Origin: Phycisphaerales bacterium
GTDB lineage: Bacteria; Planctomycetota; Phycisphaerae; Phycisphaerales; UBA1924
Length of the DNA stretch: 64,000 bases
Direction of reading: 5' to 3'
Assembly (NCBI GenBank): GCA_016709445.1
Contig: JADJMV010000017.1
Coordinates: 1 to 64,000 of the forward strand
Under the pieces are notes generated by a model. The model searched no databases. It was given only the letters and a program-made list of their open reading frames with translations, and was not told the DNA's origin. The first letter of the stretch is position 1. Every line of letters starts with the position of its first letter. Of the stretch, positions 8,851 to 18,288 are shown one piece after another. A program made the translations under genes and the position numbers.

Positions 8851-9232
8851 TGGCGGGTGGCGCTACTTTCGGGGCGATTGGGCTTGCTCGGAGTGGTGGA
8901 ATCCCCAGCCCGGGTGCCACTACTCGCCGCAACTCGATCCTCTCCTCTTCTCCCCATCCTCCGCGGCGCAGGAGTGCGGACGTTTCCGACAGCTCGGCAT
9001 CACTGCGCGGCGGGAGCAGAGGGAGATGGAGTAGGGGAGGGAGGCCGCAAGGGAGGAAAGGGAAAAGGGAGAGGGTGGAGTGAGGGAGGGGAGAGAGACC
9101 GGGGGGGGGGGGGGTACGGGGGGGGAGCAGTGGGGCGGTTGGGGCGAAGGAGGAGGAGGAGAGCGGGTGATGGCACCCGGGCCCTCGGGCGGCCCTACGC
9201 TCCCATGAGCACCCACGCATCGGAGACGCGCC
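8851..9232. other. purine-rich intergenic region with poly-G tracts
   Basis: No gene was recognised. From about 9000 the + strand becomes almost purely A/G and contains an uninterrupted G run near 9100-9114 and a second G run just after the following TAC. These can form G-quadruplexes and are places where sequencing or assembly often slips. The last 40 bases hold the leader of the aldo/keto reductase. Confidence 0.5.
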
Positions 9233-10219
9233 ATGCAATACACCCACCTCGGCCGCACCGGCCTGAAGGTCAGCCCCCTCTGCCTCGGCACCATGAACTT
9301 CGGGTGGAAGACGGAGAGCCCCGAGAGCTTCGCCATCATGGATCGGGCGCTCGACCTCGGCATCAACTTCTTCGACACGGCCGACATGTACGGCTGGGGC
9401 GGGGAGCGGGGCGATACCGAGCGGATCATCGGCCACTGGTGGAAGGGGGACGGCGCCAAGCGCGACCGCGTCGTCATCGCGACCAAGGTCTACCACGCGA
9501 TGCCCGACAAGCACCCCGAGCCCAACCGCGGCACCATGGGACTCTCGGCCCGCAAGATCATCCGCCACTGCGAGGACTCGCTCAAGCGCCTCCAGACCGA
9601 CTTCATCGACCTCTACCAGATGCACCACGTGGACCGCGCCTGCCCGTGGGATGAGATCTGGGAGGCCATGGAGACGCTGATCCGCCAGGGCAAGGTCATC
9701 TACGTCGGCTCCTCCAATTTCGCGGCGTGGGACATCGCGACCGCCAACCAGGTCGCCTCGCGCCATCGGCTCGTCGGGCTGGTCAGCGAGCAGTCGCTCT
9801 ACAACCTCAAGGACCGGATGGTCGAGCTGGAGGTCGTGCCCTGCTGCAGGCACTACGGCCTCGGCATCATCCCCTGGAGCCCGCTCGCCGGGGGGCTGCT
9901 GGGGGGCGTCCTCGGCAAAATCGACGGGGCCCGGCGCGTGGACGACAAGATGCGCGAGCGGGTCGAGAAGATGCGGGGGCAGCTCGAGCGTTGGGAGTCG
10001 CTGTGCAAGGAACTGGGCGAACAGCCCGCCGATGTCGCACTGGCGTGGCTCCTGCACAACCCCGTGGTCACGGCCCCGATCATCGGCCCCCGCACCATGG
10101 CCCAGCTCGAGGGCAGCCTCCGGGCGACCGAGATCAGGCTCGACGCGGCCACGATCTCGAAACTCGACGAGATCTGGCCCGGCCCCGGGGGCGAGGCCCC
10201 TGTCGCCTACGCTTGGTGA
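9233..10219 (+). CDS. aldo/keto reductase
   Basis: NADPH-dependent oxidoreductase of the AKR superfamily, 328 residues, complete. The (beta/alpha)8 fold landmarks are visible: the catalytic tetrad Asp and Tyr in NFFDTADMYGWG (near residues 46-56), Lys in RVVIATKVY (near 82), and His in YQMHHVD (near 131). The cofactor-binding C-terminal part includes the usual APIIGPRT segment. It resembles the YghZ/Kv-beta-like branch acting on small aldehydes or sugars, but the substrate cannot be told. Start ATG 9233 gives a standard N-terminus (MQYTHLGRTGLKVS). It is followed by an inverted repeat, then the asparaginase gene. Confidence 0.95.
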   Translation: MQYTHLGRTGLKVSPLCLGTMNFGWKTESPESFAIMDRALDLGINFFDTADMYGWGGERGDTERIIGHWWKGDGAKRDRVVIATKVYHAMPDKHPEPNRGTMGLSARKIIRHCEDSLKRLQTDFIDLYQMHHVDRACPWDEIWEAMETLIRQGKVIYVGSSNFAAWDIATANQVASRHRLVGLVSEQSLYNLKDRMVELEVVPCCRHYGLGIIPWSPLAGGLLGGVLGKIDGARRVDDKMRERVEKMRGQLERWESLCKELGEQPADVALAWLLHNPVVTAPIIGPRTMAQLEGSLRATEIRLDAATISKLDEIWPGPGGEAPVAYAW

Positions 10220-10233
10220 TGGTTCGGAGGACT

Positions 10234-10319
10234 GAACGCGAAGATCGCGAAGGGCTCGAAGAGAGGAACGGAATCGATACACAGGCCTTTCCTTCGCGGT
10301 CTTCGGGGCCTTCGAGTTC
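10234..10319. repeat. imperfect inverted repeat built from CGAAG units
   Basis: The arm at 10234-10262 (GAACGCGAAGATCGCGAAGG...) pairs inversely with 10291-10319 (CCTTCGCGGTCTTCGGGGCC...), roughly 21 of 29 matching, across a 28-base loop. It sits just after the aldo/keto reductase stop and before the asparaginase. Its closest relative in the window is at 40818-40952, also built from CGCGAAG units. Confidence 0.65.
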
Positions 10320-10368
10320 AGACGCCTGCTTCTCTGCATCACCTCTGCGTTCTGCCTTGAGACCCGCG

Positions 10369-10905
10369 ATGCGACACATCTCCCTCATCACGACCGGCGG
10401 CACGATCGAGAAGACGTACGACGAGCGCACCGGATCGCTCGAGAACCGGAAGACGATCGTCGGGCGGATGCTCCGCAGGCTCCGGCTCGAGGACACCAAC
10501 ATCAGCGTGGTGGAACTCATGAGCAAGGACAGCCTGCTCATGGACGACACCGACCGCCGACGGATCGTCGAGGCCGTCCACATGCTCGGGGGTTCGGCCG
10601 ACCCGGCCACCCCCACCACCGGCATCGTGGTGCTGCACGGGACGGACACGCTCCAGAACACCGGCGAGGCCATTCTCGCGGCCATCCCCGAGCCCCGGAT
10701 CCCCATCGTCCTGACCGGCGCCCTCCGCCCCTACGAGATGGCCCGCACCGATGCGCTCCAGAACCTGACCGAATCGATCTTCGCCGCGGGCGTGCTCGCG
10801 CCCGGCGTCTACTGCGTGGCGCACGGGCGGGCGTTGCCCTTCCCCGGCGTCGTCAAGGACAGGGCACGCTCGACGTTTGTGAGGGGCAGAGACGGAGAGA
10901 CTTAG
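10369..10905 (+). CDS. short asparaginase-domain protein
   Basis: The 178-residue product has the L-asparaginase N-terminal domain only: the catalytic-Thr loop LITTGGTIEKTY at residues 6-17, the second motif VVLHGTDTLQNTGE near 83-96, and LTGALRPYEMARTDALQN. Classical asparaginases have about 330 residues with a second domain, but single-domain forms of roughly 160-180 residues are known. Upstream sequence shares the frame, but ATG 10369 is the natural start. The last residues (FVRGRDGET) are read from the adjacent tandem repeat, so the original C-terminus may have been altered by it. Substrate (asparagine or another amide) is uncertain. Confidence 0.85.
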   Translation: MRHISLITTGGTIEKTYDERTGSLENRKTIVGRMLRRLRLEDTNISVVELMSKDSLLMDDTDRRRIVEAVHMLGGSADPATPTTGIVVLHGTDTLQNTGEAILAAIPEPRIPIVLTGALRPYEMARTDALQNLTESIFAAGVLAPGVYCVAHGRALPFPGVVKDRARSTFVRGRDGET

Positions 10906-11036
10906 AGACGGAGAGACTTAGAGACGAAGAGACGAAGAGACGAAGAGACGAAGAGACGAAGAGACGGAGCGCAGGGCACCGCGGGGCGGGTCTCCCCCAC
11001 TTCGTCTCTTCGTCTCTCAACGTCTTCGTCTCTTCG
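10888..11036. repeat. tandem GACGAAGA repeat with an inverted arm
   Basis: From 10888 to about 10969 the + strand repeats units of 9 to 17 bases (GAGACGAA, GAGACGGAGAGACTTA). From about 11001 to 11036 the complementary units (TTCGTCTC) run the other way, so the whole element folds into a long hairpin. It contains the stop codon of the asparaginase gene and ends 4 bases before the rplU stop. It is probably a bidirectional terminator between two convergent genes, or an expanding repeat. Confidence 0.75.
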
Positions 11037-11039
11037 GGT

Positions 11040-11366
11040 TCAGCCCACGATGCCGGTGATCTTCACCCGCGTATAGCGCTGGCGGTGGCCGGTCTTGCGG
11101 CGGTAGCCGGTCTTGGGCTTGAACTTGTGGATGTTGAGCTTCTCGCCCAGCACGGACGGCTCGACCACCTCGGCCGAGACGGTCGCGCCCGCGACGTACG
11201 GCGTGCCGACCTTCGCTGCGCCGCCCTCGGGGCCGACGATCAGGACCTTGTCGAAAGTGATCGCCTCGCCGGTTGCGCCCTCGCCGCCCTTGTAGAGATC
11301 GATGAGGATCTCCTCGCCCTGGGTGACCTTGCGCTGCCCGCCCGACTCTTCGATGATCGCGTACAT
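11040..11366 (-). CDS. rplU: 50S ribosomal protein L21
   Basis: Structural protein of the large ribosomal subunit that contacts 23S rRNA together with L20. The 108-residue protein starts MYAIIEESGGQRKVTQGEE, the usual bL21 N-terminus, and ends with the conserved KTGYRRKTGHRQRYTRVKI RNA-binding stretch. Length is normal. Most bacteria have rpmA (L27) directly downstream, but here the convergent asparaginase and repeat follow instead. It lies 83 bases downstream of rsmG on the same strand. Confidence 0.97.
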   Translation of the reverse strand: MYAIIEESGGQRKVTQGEEILIDLYKGGEGATGEAITFDKVLIVGPEGGAAKVGTPYVAGATVSAEVVEPSVLGEKLNIHKFKPKTGYRRKTGHRQRYTRVKITGIVG

Positions 11367-11449
11367 GGGTCCAGATCCTTTCGGCCTCGCCGGAGCGGAG
11401 CGGGCCAGACACCCGGCTTGCGGGGCCCGACCGGCGGAGGGCGAGAAGT

Positions 11450-12067
11450 CTAGGCCCCCTCCTGCGATTCGCCACCCCCGGAGGCCAATCCGCCCGCACC
11501 GCTCCCCTTCGCCCGGCGGGACGCCCCCAGCGGCGAACGCTTCGGCTCGCCATCGCGGCGGGGATATGTTCGGGGGGTTGGCCCCACCTTCTCAAAGACG
11601 AGCACGCGTCCTGTCGGCGTGTCTACCCGTCCGGCGAGCACGGCCCCCAGTGTTCCGGGGGCGCCGCCCGCCTCGGCCAACTCCTCGTCGGCCTTCTGAC
11701 CCTTGATGAGCAGCACCAAGCCCCCCACCCGGGCGAAGGGCACGGTCAGCTCGGCCACCACGGCGAGCCGCCCGACGGCCCGGGCGGTCACCGCGTCGAA
11801 CGCCTCGCGAAAGCCCCCGGCCCGCGAGCCGTCCGGCCCCCGGTCGCCCCGGTTCTGACCCTCGCGCTCCGCTCGGCCCTGGACGATCTCCACATTCGCC
11901 AGCCCCAAGGCCGCGGCCACCTCGCGGAGGAAATCGGCCTTCTTGCCCGTCGCCTCGAGAAGGGTGAAGCGCAGGCCGGGACAGACGATCGCCAGAGGGA
12001 TCGCCGGCACGCCGCCGCCGGAGCCGACATCCAGGACTCGGGAGCCCTCGGGCAGCTCGGTGAGCAT
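11450..12067 (-). CDS. rsmG: 16S rRNA (guanine-N7) methyltransferase RsmG, 5' end unclear
   Basis: AdoMet-dependent enzyme that makes m7G527 in 16S rRNA. The SAM-binding motif I is VLDVGSGGGVPAIPLAI, followed by LLEATGKKADFLREVA and a DAVTARAVGRL segment. ATG 12067 is only the first canonical start. The same frame stays open upstream to the rodA stop at 12482-12484 and encodes the conserved family N-terminus (LLLEANTRFNLTAI, WIRHILDALTLLPML, about 12068-12160), yet no ATG, GTG or TTG lies in that extension. Either translation begins at a rare codon or the tandem repeat at 12304-12475 replaced the original start. The C-terminal tail is Gly/Arg/Ser-rich and probably disordered. Confidence 0.86.
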   Translation of the reverse strand: MLTELPEGSRVLDVGSGGGVPAIPLAIVCPGLRFTLLEATGKKADFLREVAAALGLANVEIVQGRAEREGQNRGDRGPDGSRAGGFREAFDAVTARAVGRLAVVAELTVPFARVGGLVLLIKGQKADEELAEAGGAPGTLGAVLAGRVDTPTGRVLVFEKVGPTPRTYPRRDGEPKRSPLGASRRAKGSGAGGLASGGGESQEGA

Positions 12068-12303
12068 GGGGAGCAGCGTCAGGGCGTCGAGGATGTGGCG
12101 GATCCAGGCCTCGCCGGGGTCGGCGATGGCGGTGAGGTTGAACCGGGTGTTGGCCTCGAGCAGGAGCGCCAGGAAGACGCCCAGCCGATCGACATCGCCC
12201 GGCTCGAACTCGATGCCGAGGGTGGAGGCGGCGCCGAGGAATTCGGGGGTCGGAGCACAGCGCGGCGGGGGCGAGGGTGCGGCGGCGGTCTGCCGTTCCT
12301 GGA

Positions 12304-12475
12304 GGTTTGGAGGTGTTGGTGGATTGGGCGGTGTGGGGGCGCCGCGCTTCCGTCCGCGTGCTGACGCACGCGGCTCGGGTTTGCGATGTGGTCCGATCGG
12401 GGGTTTGGAGGTGTTGGTGGATTGGGCGGCGTGGGCTCGCCGGCGCTTCCGTCCGCGTGCTGACGCACGCGGCTC
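12304..12475. repeat. two direct repeats with embedded hairpin, between rodA and rsmG
   Basis: Copies at 12304-12376 and 12402-12475 (73-74 bases) differ at a few positions around GGCGGTGTGGG / GGCGGCGTGGG. Each ends with the perfect 7-bp stem CCGCGTG-CTGACG-CACGCGG. They fill the gap between the rodA stop and the conserved part of rsmG and lie in the open frame of rsmG. The hairpin could terminate transcription; the repeat looks like a dispersed intergenic element. Confidence 0.85.
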
Positions 12476-12481
12476 TGATGG

Positions 12482-13720
12482 TTATTTCTTTCGGGCATAT
12501 GGCTCCTGGCCCAGAGGGTAGCGCGGGGCGGGGTTGTAGGGGGTCAGCTCCCGGCGCATGGCGATATTGAAGAGCAGGCCGTTCATCAGCCAGCACGTCA
12601 GCATGCTCGAGCCCCCGTAGCTGACGAAGGGGAGCGTCACCCCGATGATCGGGAGCAGGCCGATGTTCATGCCCACGTTGACCACGACATGAGCCGCGAT
12701 GAAGCCGGCGAGCCCCACGGCGGTGATGCGGCCCATCCGGTCCTTGCACGCCGCGGCCACGACCAACGCGCCGGCGAACCAGATGAGGAAGAGCCCGATG
12801 ACGGCCAGGGAGCCGAGCACGCCGAAGCGCGTCGCGACCACGGAGAAGATCATGTCGTTGTGGGCCTCGGGCAGGCGGTTGAAGCGGACGAGTGCCCGGG
12901 CCTTGTCGTCGGACTGGCCGGTGATGCCGCCGGCGCCGATCAGGCGCTGGGCCGTGAAGCTCTGGAAGTTGATGTCCTGCTCGCGCGAGCGGTCGCCCTG
13001 GATCTGCTGGAGCAGCGCCTCGAAGCGGGATTTCTGGTGCGGGAGGAGAAAGGGCCAGGCGAGCGGCGCCGAGAGCGAGGCGAGCAGGACGATCAGCGCG
13101 AGCTGCCGCAGGTGCGCCCCGGCCGTGACGAGCATCCCGAAGAGGGAGGGCACAAAGAGGCTCGCCGTGCCCAGGTCGGGCTGGAGCGTGATGAGGCCGA
13201 TGGGGATCAGGGTGAGCAGGCCGGGCGGGATGAGCGAGAGGATCGATTCGGGCGGGTCGCGTTGGCGCAGGTAGAGCGCCATGAAGAGCACGTAGGCGAT
13301 CTTCGCGGGCTCGCTGGGCTGGAAGTTGAACATGGGGAGCGTGATCCAGGCCCTCGCCCCGTTGATCGGGGAGACCAGCCACCGCGGCACGCCCGGCACC
13401 AGGAGGAACATGAGGAGCCCGAGGGAGAGAAAGGCGAGTGGCCACGCGATCGTCGCGAAGAGCTTGTAGTGCGGGAGCGCGATCACCACCGCCCCGAGCA
13501 GCCCGACGATCAGGAACACCACCTGCTTCCACGCCAGGGCCGAGAGGTCGAAGGCGCCGGAAGATGTCGGGTTGGTCGCCACGTCGATCGTGTAGACGCC
13601 GATGAGGCTGAGCCCCAGCCCGGCGAGCAGCACCACCCAGCCGGCGTGGACGATCCGGATCGTCGAGCGCAGTGAGCGCACCGGCGAAGAACTGCCCTTG
13701 ATCAGGTGCGCCAGGCCCAC
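12482..13720 (-). CDS. rodA: SEDS-family peptidoglycan glycosyltransferase RodA
   Basis: Integral membrane polymerase that builds glycan strands during cell elongation, working with class B PBP2 (the gene just upstream). The 412-residue protein has about ten transmembrane helices. SEDS signatures are present: INGARAWITLPMFNFQPSEP, a Gln-Pro-Asp-containing loop (LITLQPDLGTA), and the C-terminal LPIIGVTLPFVSYGGSSML. The start chosen is GTG 13720, two bases after the mrdA stop, consistent with coupled translation. Length is in the RodA/FtsW range. mreB, mreC and mreD are not in this window. Confidence 0.95.
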   Translation of the reverse strand: MGLAHLIKGSSSPVRSLRSTIRIVHAGWVVLLAGLGLSLIGVYTIDVATNPTSSGAFDLSALAWKQVVFLIVGLLGAVVIALPHYKLFATIAWPLAFLSLGLLMFLLVPGVPRWLVSPINGARAWITLPMFNFQPSEPAKIAYVLFMALYLRQRDPPESILSLIPPGLLTLIPIGLITLQPDLGTASLFVPSLFGMLVTAGAHLRQLALIVLLASLSAPLAWPFLLPHQKSRFEALLQQIQGDRSREQDINFQSFTAQRLIGAGGITGQSDDKARALVRFNRLPEAHNDMIFSVVATRFGVLGSLAVIGLFLIWFAGALVVAAACKDRMGRITAVGLAGFIAAHVVVNVGMNIGLLPIIGVTLPFVSYGGSSMLTCWLMNGLLFNIAMRRELTPYNPAPRYPLGQEPYARKK

Positions 13721-13722
13721 GG

Positions 13723-16102
13723 CTAGAGGTACCCCTCGTCGATCAGGGCGTGGATGATCTGGTTGGCCAGGGGCCCGGAGACGCGCCCGCCCGAGCCGGC
13801 GTACTCCATGATCACGCTGATGGCGAACTTGGGCCGGTCGCCCTCGCGTCCGACCAGCACCGTCACCCATGCGTGGTCGCCCTCGCGCACCGCGATGGGC
13901 TGGCCCGGGCCATCGCCGTCGGGGTCGGGCCCCATGATGGGCGGGGCGGTGGCCGTGCCCGTCTTGCCCCACACGTGCACGCCCTTGGCGTTGAAGATCG
14001 GCTCGCGCTTGCCGTCGATGGTCAGACCGTTGGCGGTGCCGTTCTCGCGGTTGTTGACCACGCCATCGAGGCCCTTCAGCGCGGCGTCGATCGCGCGGCG
14101 GTCGAAACTCGTCTCGCGGATCTCGGGGGCGGTCCCGTCGTCGATAACCCGAGGGGCGATGTAGACGCCCATGCGGGCGAGCGTCGCGTAGGCCGTGGCG
14201 GCGTGGAGCGGCGTCCAGGAGACGGGGCCCTGGCCGATCCCCATCTGCGTGGCGTCGAATTCGCCGAGTTCGGAGCCATCGTTGTTCTTGCCGATACTGC
14301 CCGTGAACTCGGCCCCGATGCCGAGGTTCCAGGGCTTGCCCAGGCCGTACTCGTGCAGCGTGTCGGCGATCACCCGCGGCCCCATCCGACGACCCATCGT
14401 GTAGAAGAAGATGTTGCACGAGGCCGTCAGCGCGTCCACCGCGTCGAGATCGTGCCCGAACCGCGCGGAGTGGTTCGAGAAGCCGTATTGCTCGCGGTAG
14501 ATCCAGCATCGCAGGATCTTGTCGTTGTTGGGCAGCAGGTGGCCCGTGCACTGGATCCGCTCCCCGAGCCGGTAGTTCCCGTTCGTCACCGCGCCGGTCA
14601 GGATCAGGGCCTTGAGGATCGAGCCGGGGGGATAGGGGGCGGCGATCGCGCGGTTGATCAGCGGCCGATTGATCTCGTCGTTGGCGAGGTCCTCGGGGTG
14701 CTCCCGCACGTCCTGACGCGAGAACTCCGGTGTCGAGACCATCGCCAGCACCTCGCCGGAATCCACGTCCACCACCACGGCCGCGCCGTTCAGCGGCGTC
14801 CCGACCGGCATCTGGAGGTCGTGCCCCTGCCAGGGCAGCACCTGGGCGAACCCGAAGGCCGGGTCGAGGATCGCCTGCACGCGGGCCTGGAGCGCGATGT
14901 CGATCGTGAGCCGGACGTCGGCCGGCCTCGGGCTGCACCAGGCGCTGCTCGCCGGTGTCGAGCCGGTCGATCTGCAGGCCGCGCAGGCCGCGGAGCTGGG
15001 CCTCGTGCGAGGCCTCCACGCCGGACCGGGCCGCCGGATCCCCCGCGAGGTATCGGCCGCGGTCGCGGGTCTTGCCGTCGAGCGTCTGCACGACTGCCCG
15101 GCTCGACAGCTCGGGATCGGCCTCGAGCTGCGCCTGCCGGCGGTCGACATCGGTATCGATCGCAGGGTCGCCCATCCAGCCCAGGATGTGGGCCGCCACG
15201 CCGCGGAGGTCGAGGCTCATCGGCTCGTCGCTCTTGAGTGGGCCGGGCAAGCTCGACCGGTCGAGTGTCTGGCTGAGGGTGTCGTAGGGATACTCGCGCT
15301 GCTCGCTCCGACGCACCACCAGACCGGGGATCAGGGGCACCAGCTCCTCGTCCGAGCCAGGCTGATCGTCCGGGCGCTCGGGCGTGAGGCCCTCGGGGTC
15401 GAGCCGAGCCTGGACCGGCTGGAGGGCAAAGAGCCCGAAGGCCACCTCGTCGCCCACGTCGCCGATGACGTGGGGCTGCCGCTGCTCGGCGAGGTCGTCG
15501 CCCGCCCGCTCGCGGAGCTGCGCAAGCAACTCCGGCGTGAACTGTCTCCCGAGCTTGGCCTGCTCGATGATCTGCTGTCGCAGCCGCCGGTCGGTAATGT
15601 CAGCCGCAAGCTTGGCCACACGGTCGAGTATGGACTGCCGCCGCTGGTCCAATTCCGTCTTATCGACGCCGATGGCGCGGGCCACCCTTGCCATGGCGGA
15701 CTCGACATGCGCTTGGTACAGCGGGAGGAACCGCGCCGCCACCTCGTCCCGCTGCACGTCGCTCAGGAGCGACCACGCCGCGGCATAGACCCGCCGGGCA
15801 TGCTCGCGAGCCCTGCGGGCGGCCCAATCGCCAGAGAGCACGTCGAAGTCGATCGCGACCTCATAGCTCGGCCGATTCTGCGCCAGCACCCGGCCCTGGC
15901 GGTCGAGGATGCGGCCGCGGACCGTCGGGATCCACCGTTCGCGGTACAGGCGCCGCTCCGCCTCGGCCAGGCTCTGATCGGCCCGGCCGACCCCGAGACG
16001 GAAAAGCTGGGCGGACATCGCCACCCCCGAGACGGCAAAGGCCGCCATCAGCAGGAGCAGACGCCTGCGGAACGCCGCTCTGGGGGTCAGTATCCGTGCC
16101 AT
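13723..16102 (-). CDS. mrdA: penicillin-binding protein 2 (elongation transpeptidase), interrupted by a +1 frameshift
   Basis: Class B PBP, the transpeptidase partner of RodA. Translation from ATG 16102 gives an N-terminal membrane anchor (about residues 13-33, RRRLLLLMAAFAVSGVAMSA) and the PBP dimerisation domain. The frame then changes near 14915, and the other frame continues with LTIDIALQARVQAILD and all three active-site motifs: SILK (Ser near 494), SCN (near 561) and GKTGTA. The span is 2380 bases, that is 3x793+1, so removing one base restores a continuous 792-residue protein. That is longer than E. coli PBP2 (633) because of an extended N-terminal part. Either a sequence error or a genuine disruption of a normally important gene. 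Confidence 0.88.
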
Positions 16103-16368
16103 CGCCTCGCCGGGCCCTCCGTGTGCCCACCCGATCCTATGGATCGGCGGATCGGGGCCGCGGCGTTGTGAAAGGGATCGGATGATTCGGGCGGCACCGC
16201 CCCCGGGCAGCGCGGCCAGACCGGCCGGCACGTCGCTCCCAGCCGCCCGGGGAGCGGCTGGGAATCAGCGTGGCAACCCGCCCCAGCGGCCGGGCTGGTG
16301 GCCACGCCCGACAGGCTGGGCGCCACGTCTTCAGACGGCGGAGGGGATGCGGGAACTCGCCGAACGGC

Positions 16369-16686
16369 TCATTGAGACAATGTCCAAACGTAGAGCTCGA
16401 CAAGATCGAGCGCGCACTGGTCAACTTCCTCGTCGGTCATGCGGAGCGCGGCGTCGGGATCCATCGTGCCCCGGGATCCGGAATACTTGGCGAAGGTCAG
16501 GAGCAGCCTTCGGAGCGCGCCTGGGCGCGATGGCTCCGGAGGCAGGAATTCATCGGAGAGGAACTCCGAGTGCGCCGCCTCGCAGGCCCGCTGAAGTCGG
16601 TTGCGTTGGCTGGGCTCGCGGCCGACCAGAACGAGCACCGGGGCCGCGAGCATCCGCTGCATGCGGCGGGCATCAAATTGCGACAT
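16369..16686 (-). CDS. hypothetical protein, about 105 residues
   Basis: I do not recognise this protein. From ATG 16686, preceded by a good ribosome site (GGAGATGGAGG), it reads as a compact helical polypeptide (MSQFDARRMQRMLAAPVLV, LRRLLLTFAKYSGSRGTMD, MTDEEVDQCALDLVELYVW) with normal amino-acid balance, unlike shadow frames here. There is one Cys pair and no signal peptide. It is isolated on both sides. It could be a real small protein of unknown role. Confidence 0.5.
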   Translation of the reverse strand: MSQFDARRMQRMLAAPVLVLVGREPSQRNRLQRACEAAHSEFLSDEFLPPEPSRPGALRRLLLTFAKYSGSRGTMDPDAALRMTDEEVDQCALDLVELYVWTLSQ

Positions 16687-17336
16687 ACGCACACCTCCAT
16701 CTCCAACACACTGCGCAAGCCCCGAATCTCTCAGACCAGGGGGTCCGGACACCGGGCTGGCTCGCCGAAGCAACGATGCGGCTTCGTTCTGGCCTGACTC
16801 GCTTTCCCAGCCACGGCTCGCACGGCGGCGGCGCATTCGAGCAGCGCAGCAATTGGTCCATCGAAAGGGCCGTCATTGGATCGACCCGCGCACGAACTCG
16901 TCCCCGCGCCGATCACCTTGTTCGGTCATACGCGATCTATGCTAGCGAGAACACTTCGGCCCGCCAATCCGGAGTCTCCGCGGCGGCGCCACGCAAGGAC
17001 GGGTGCCCAGCACCGCATCCTCGCCGCGTGCAATTCCGCCGATTCTTGCCTTGATATCCGGAAGGCCACTCGCCACCGCATCGGCCCGCAGCCGATGGTC
17101 GAAGCGGCGAAGTGCTGATGCCACCATAAAGGCGTCGCCCCCGGACGGCGGGGGACAGGAGCCATCCAGGGGCAACACCAAGTCCGAGATGTACCAGTCG
17201 TCCCGTCGCCGACGCCAAACTGATGTTCCCGTTCCCTGCCCAGGCTCTTATCCGGGGGTCAGCGGCGCTCTCGGCGTTGAAACCTCTTCTCCTGCCTTGC
17301 TTCAGCGATTTCGCGCATCCCCAGCGGTAACCCGCC
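16687..17336. other. 650-base intergenic region without a recognised gene
   Basis: Lower GC than surrounding genes in parts (for example around 16920-16960). Several open frames cross it, but none has a recognisable domain or a convincing start. It should contain the promoter for the gene at 16369. Downstream of folE2 no clear terminator hairpin was noted. Confidence 0.4.
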
Positions 17337-18176
17337 TTACGCCTTCCCCTTCTCCCGCGTCAGCTGGGCGAACGCGTTGTGGCTGTGGATCGACTCGAAG
17401 TTCTCCGAGCTGATCGAGTACCAGCTGATCCGGTCGTCATCGTCCAGACGCACCGCCAGGTCGCGGACGATGTCCTCCACGAACTTGGGGTTCTCGTACG
17501 CCTTTTCCGTCACCCACTTCTCGTCCGGCCGCTTGAGCACCGCGAACACAGGCACGCTGGCCGCGGCCTCGAGGTGTTCGACAAGGTCCTCGATCCACAT
17601 CATCGCACTCGTTCGTACGGACGCCTCGATGCGGCAGCGCTGGTTGTGCGCCCCATACTCGCTGATCTCCTTCGAGCAGGGGCAAAGGCTCGCGGCCGGC
17701 GCGGCGACGGTCATCACGAAGTCGGTCTCGCCGTTGGCGGTGCATGCGAAGCGGACCTGGTAGTCCATCAACCCCTTCTGCCCGGTCACCGGGGCGGCCT
17801 TATTCATGAAGTAGGTGAATTCGGCCTCGAAGTGGGCCTCCTTGGCCTCGAGCCGCTCGCAGATGGCCTTGGTGATCTGCGGGATCCGTTCCGGGCAGAC
17901 CGGTTCGCCGGTGTGCTCATTGAGCACCTCGAGGAACCGGCTCATGTGCGTGCCCTTCTGGTAATGCGGGAGGGACACATACATGTTGATCTTGGCGACC
18001 GTGGTCTGCTCGCCCCCGTCTCGGGTATGCAGGCGCATCGGATAGGTCACGTCCTTCACGCCGACGCGGTCGATCGCGACATGTCGGGAGTCGGGCAGCG
18101 CCTGAACGTCCGGCATCGGATCATCGGCGTGTCGTGGAGTTGTCAAGGGAACCCCCTTGGTGATGGTGTCCAGCAT
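17337..18176 (-). CDS. folE2: GTP cyclohydrolase FolE2
   Basis: Type IB GTP cyclohydrolase converting GTP to 7,8-dihydroneopterin triphosphate for folate (and possibly queuosine-type) synthesis. It is the alternative to zinc-dependent FolE and is often used when zinc is scarce. The 279-residue protein shows the type-IB hallmark ASLCPCSKEISEYGAHNQR, with the metal-binding Cys, and a His-containing C-terminus (ESIHSHNAFAQL). Start ATG 18176 is chosen over an upstream TTG because GGGAGGCGG lies 7-8 bases before it. It is a single gene, 112 bases downstream of the membrane protein at 18289-19245 on the same strand. Confidence 0.95.
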   Translation of the reverse strand: MLDTITKGVPLTTPRHADDPMPDVQALPDSRHVAIDRVGVKDVTYPMRLHTRDGGEQTTVAKINMYVSLPHYQKGTHMSRFLEVLNEHTGEPVCPERIPQITKAICERLEAKEAHFEAEFTYFMNKAAPVTGQKGLMDYQVRFACTANGETDFVMTVAAPAASLCPCSKEISEYGAHNQRCRIEASVRTSAMMWIEDLVEHLEAAASVPVFAVLKRPDEKWVTEKAYENPKFVEDIVRDLAVRLDDDDRISWYSISSENFESIHSHNAFAQLTREKGKA

Positions 18177-18288
18177 GAGGCCGCCTCCCGGGGACAAACC
18201 CGAACAGCCCGACGTCCCGTCCTGACGGTGTTCGCCGCCCGGCGGTCACGGATGCTCGCCTGCCCCCGGAAGTTGGAGTCCCAAAAGC

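Noticed and set aside
10888..11036. Possible CRISPR array.
   Set aside because: Units are short, contiguous and lack spacers; no cas genes nearby.
12482..16231. A single open frame of 1249 codons that looks like a PBP2-RodA fusion.
   Set aside because: The middle third of this frame is nonsense, while the true PBP2 active-site half lies in another frame. The appearance results from one extra base in mrdA and from rodA being in the same frame as the mrdA start.
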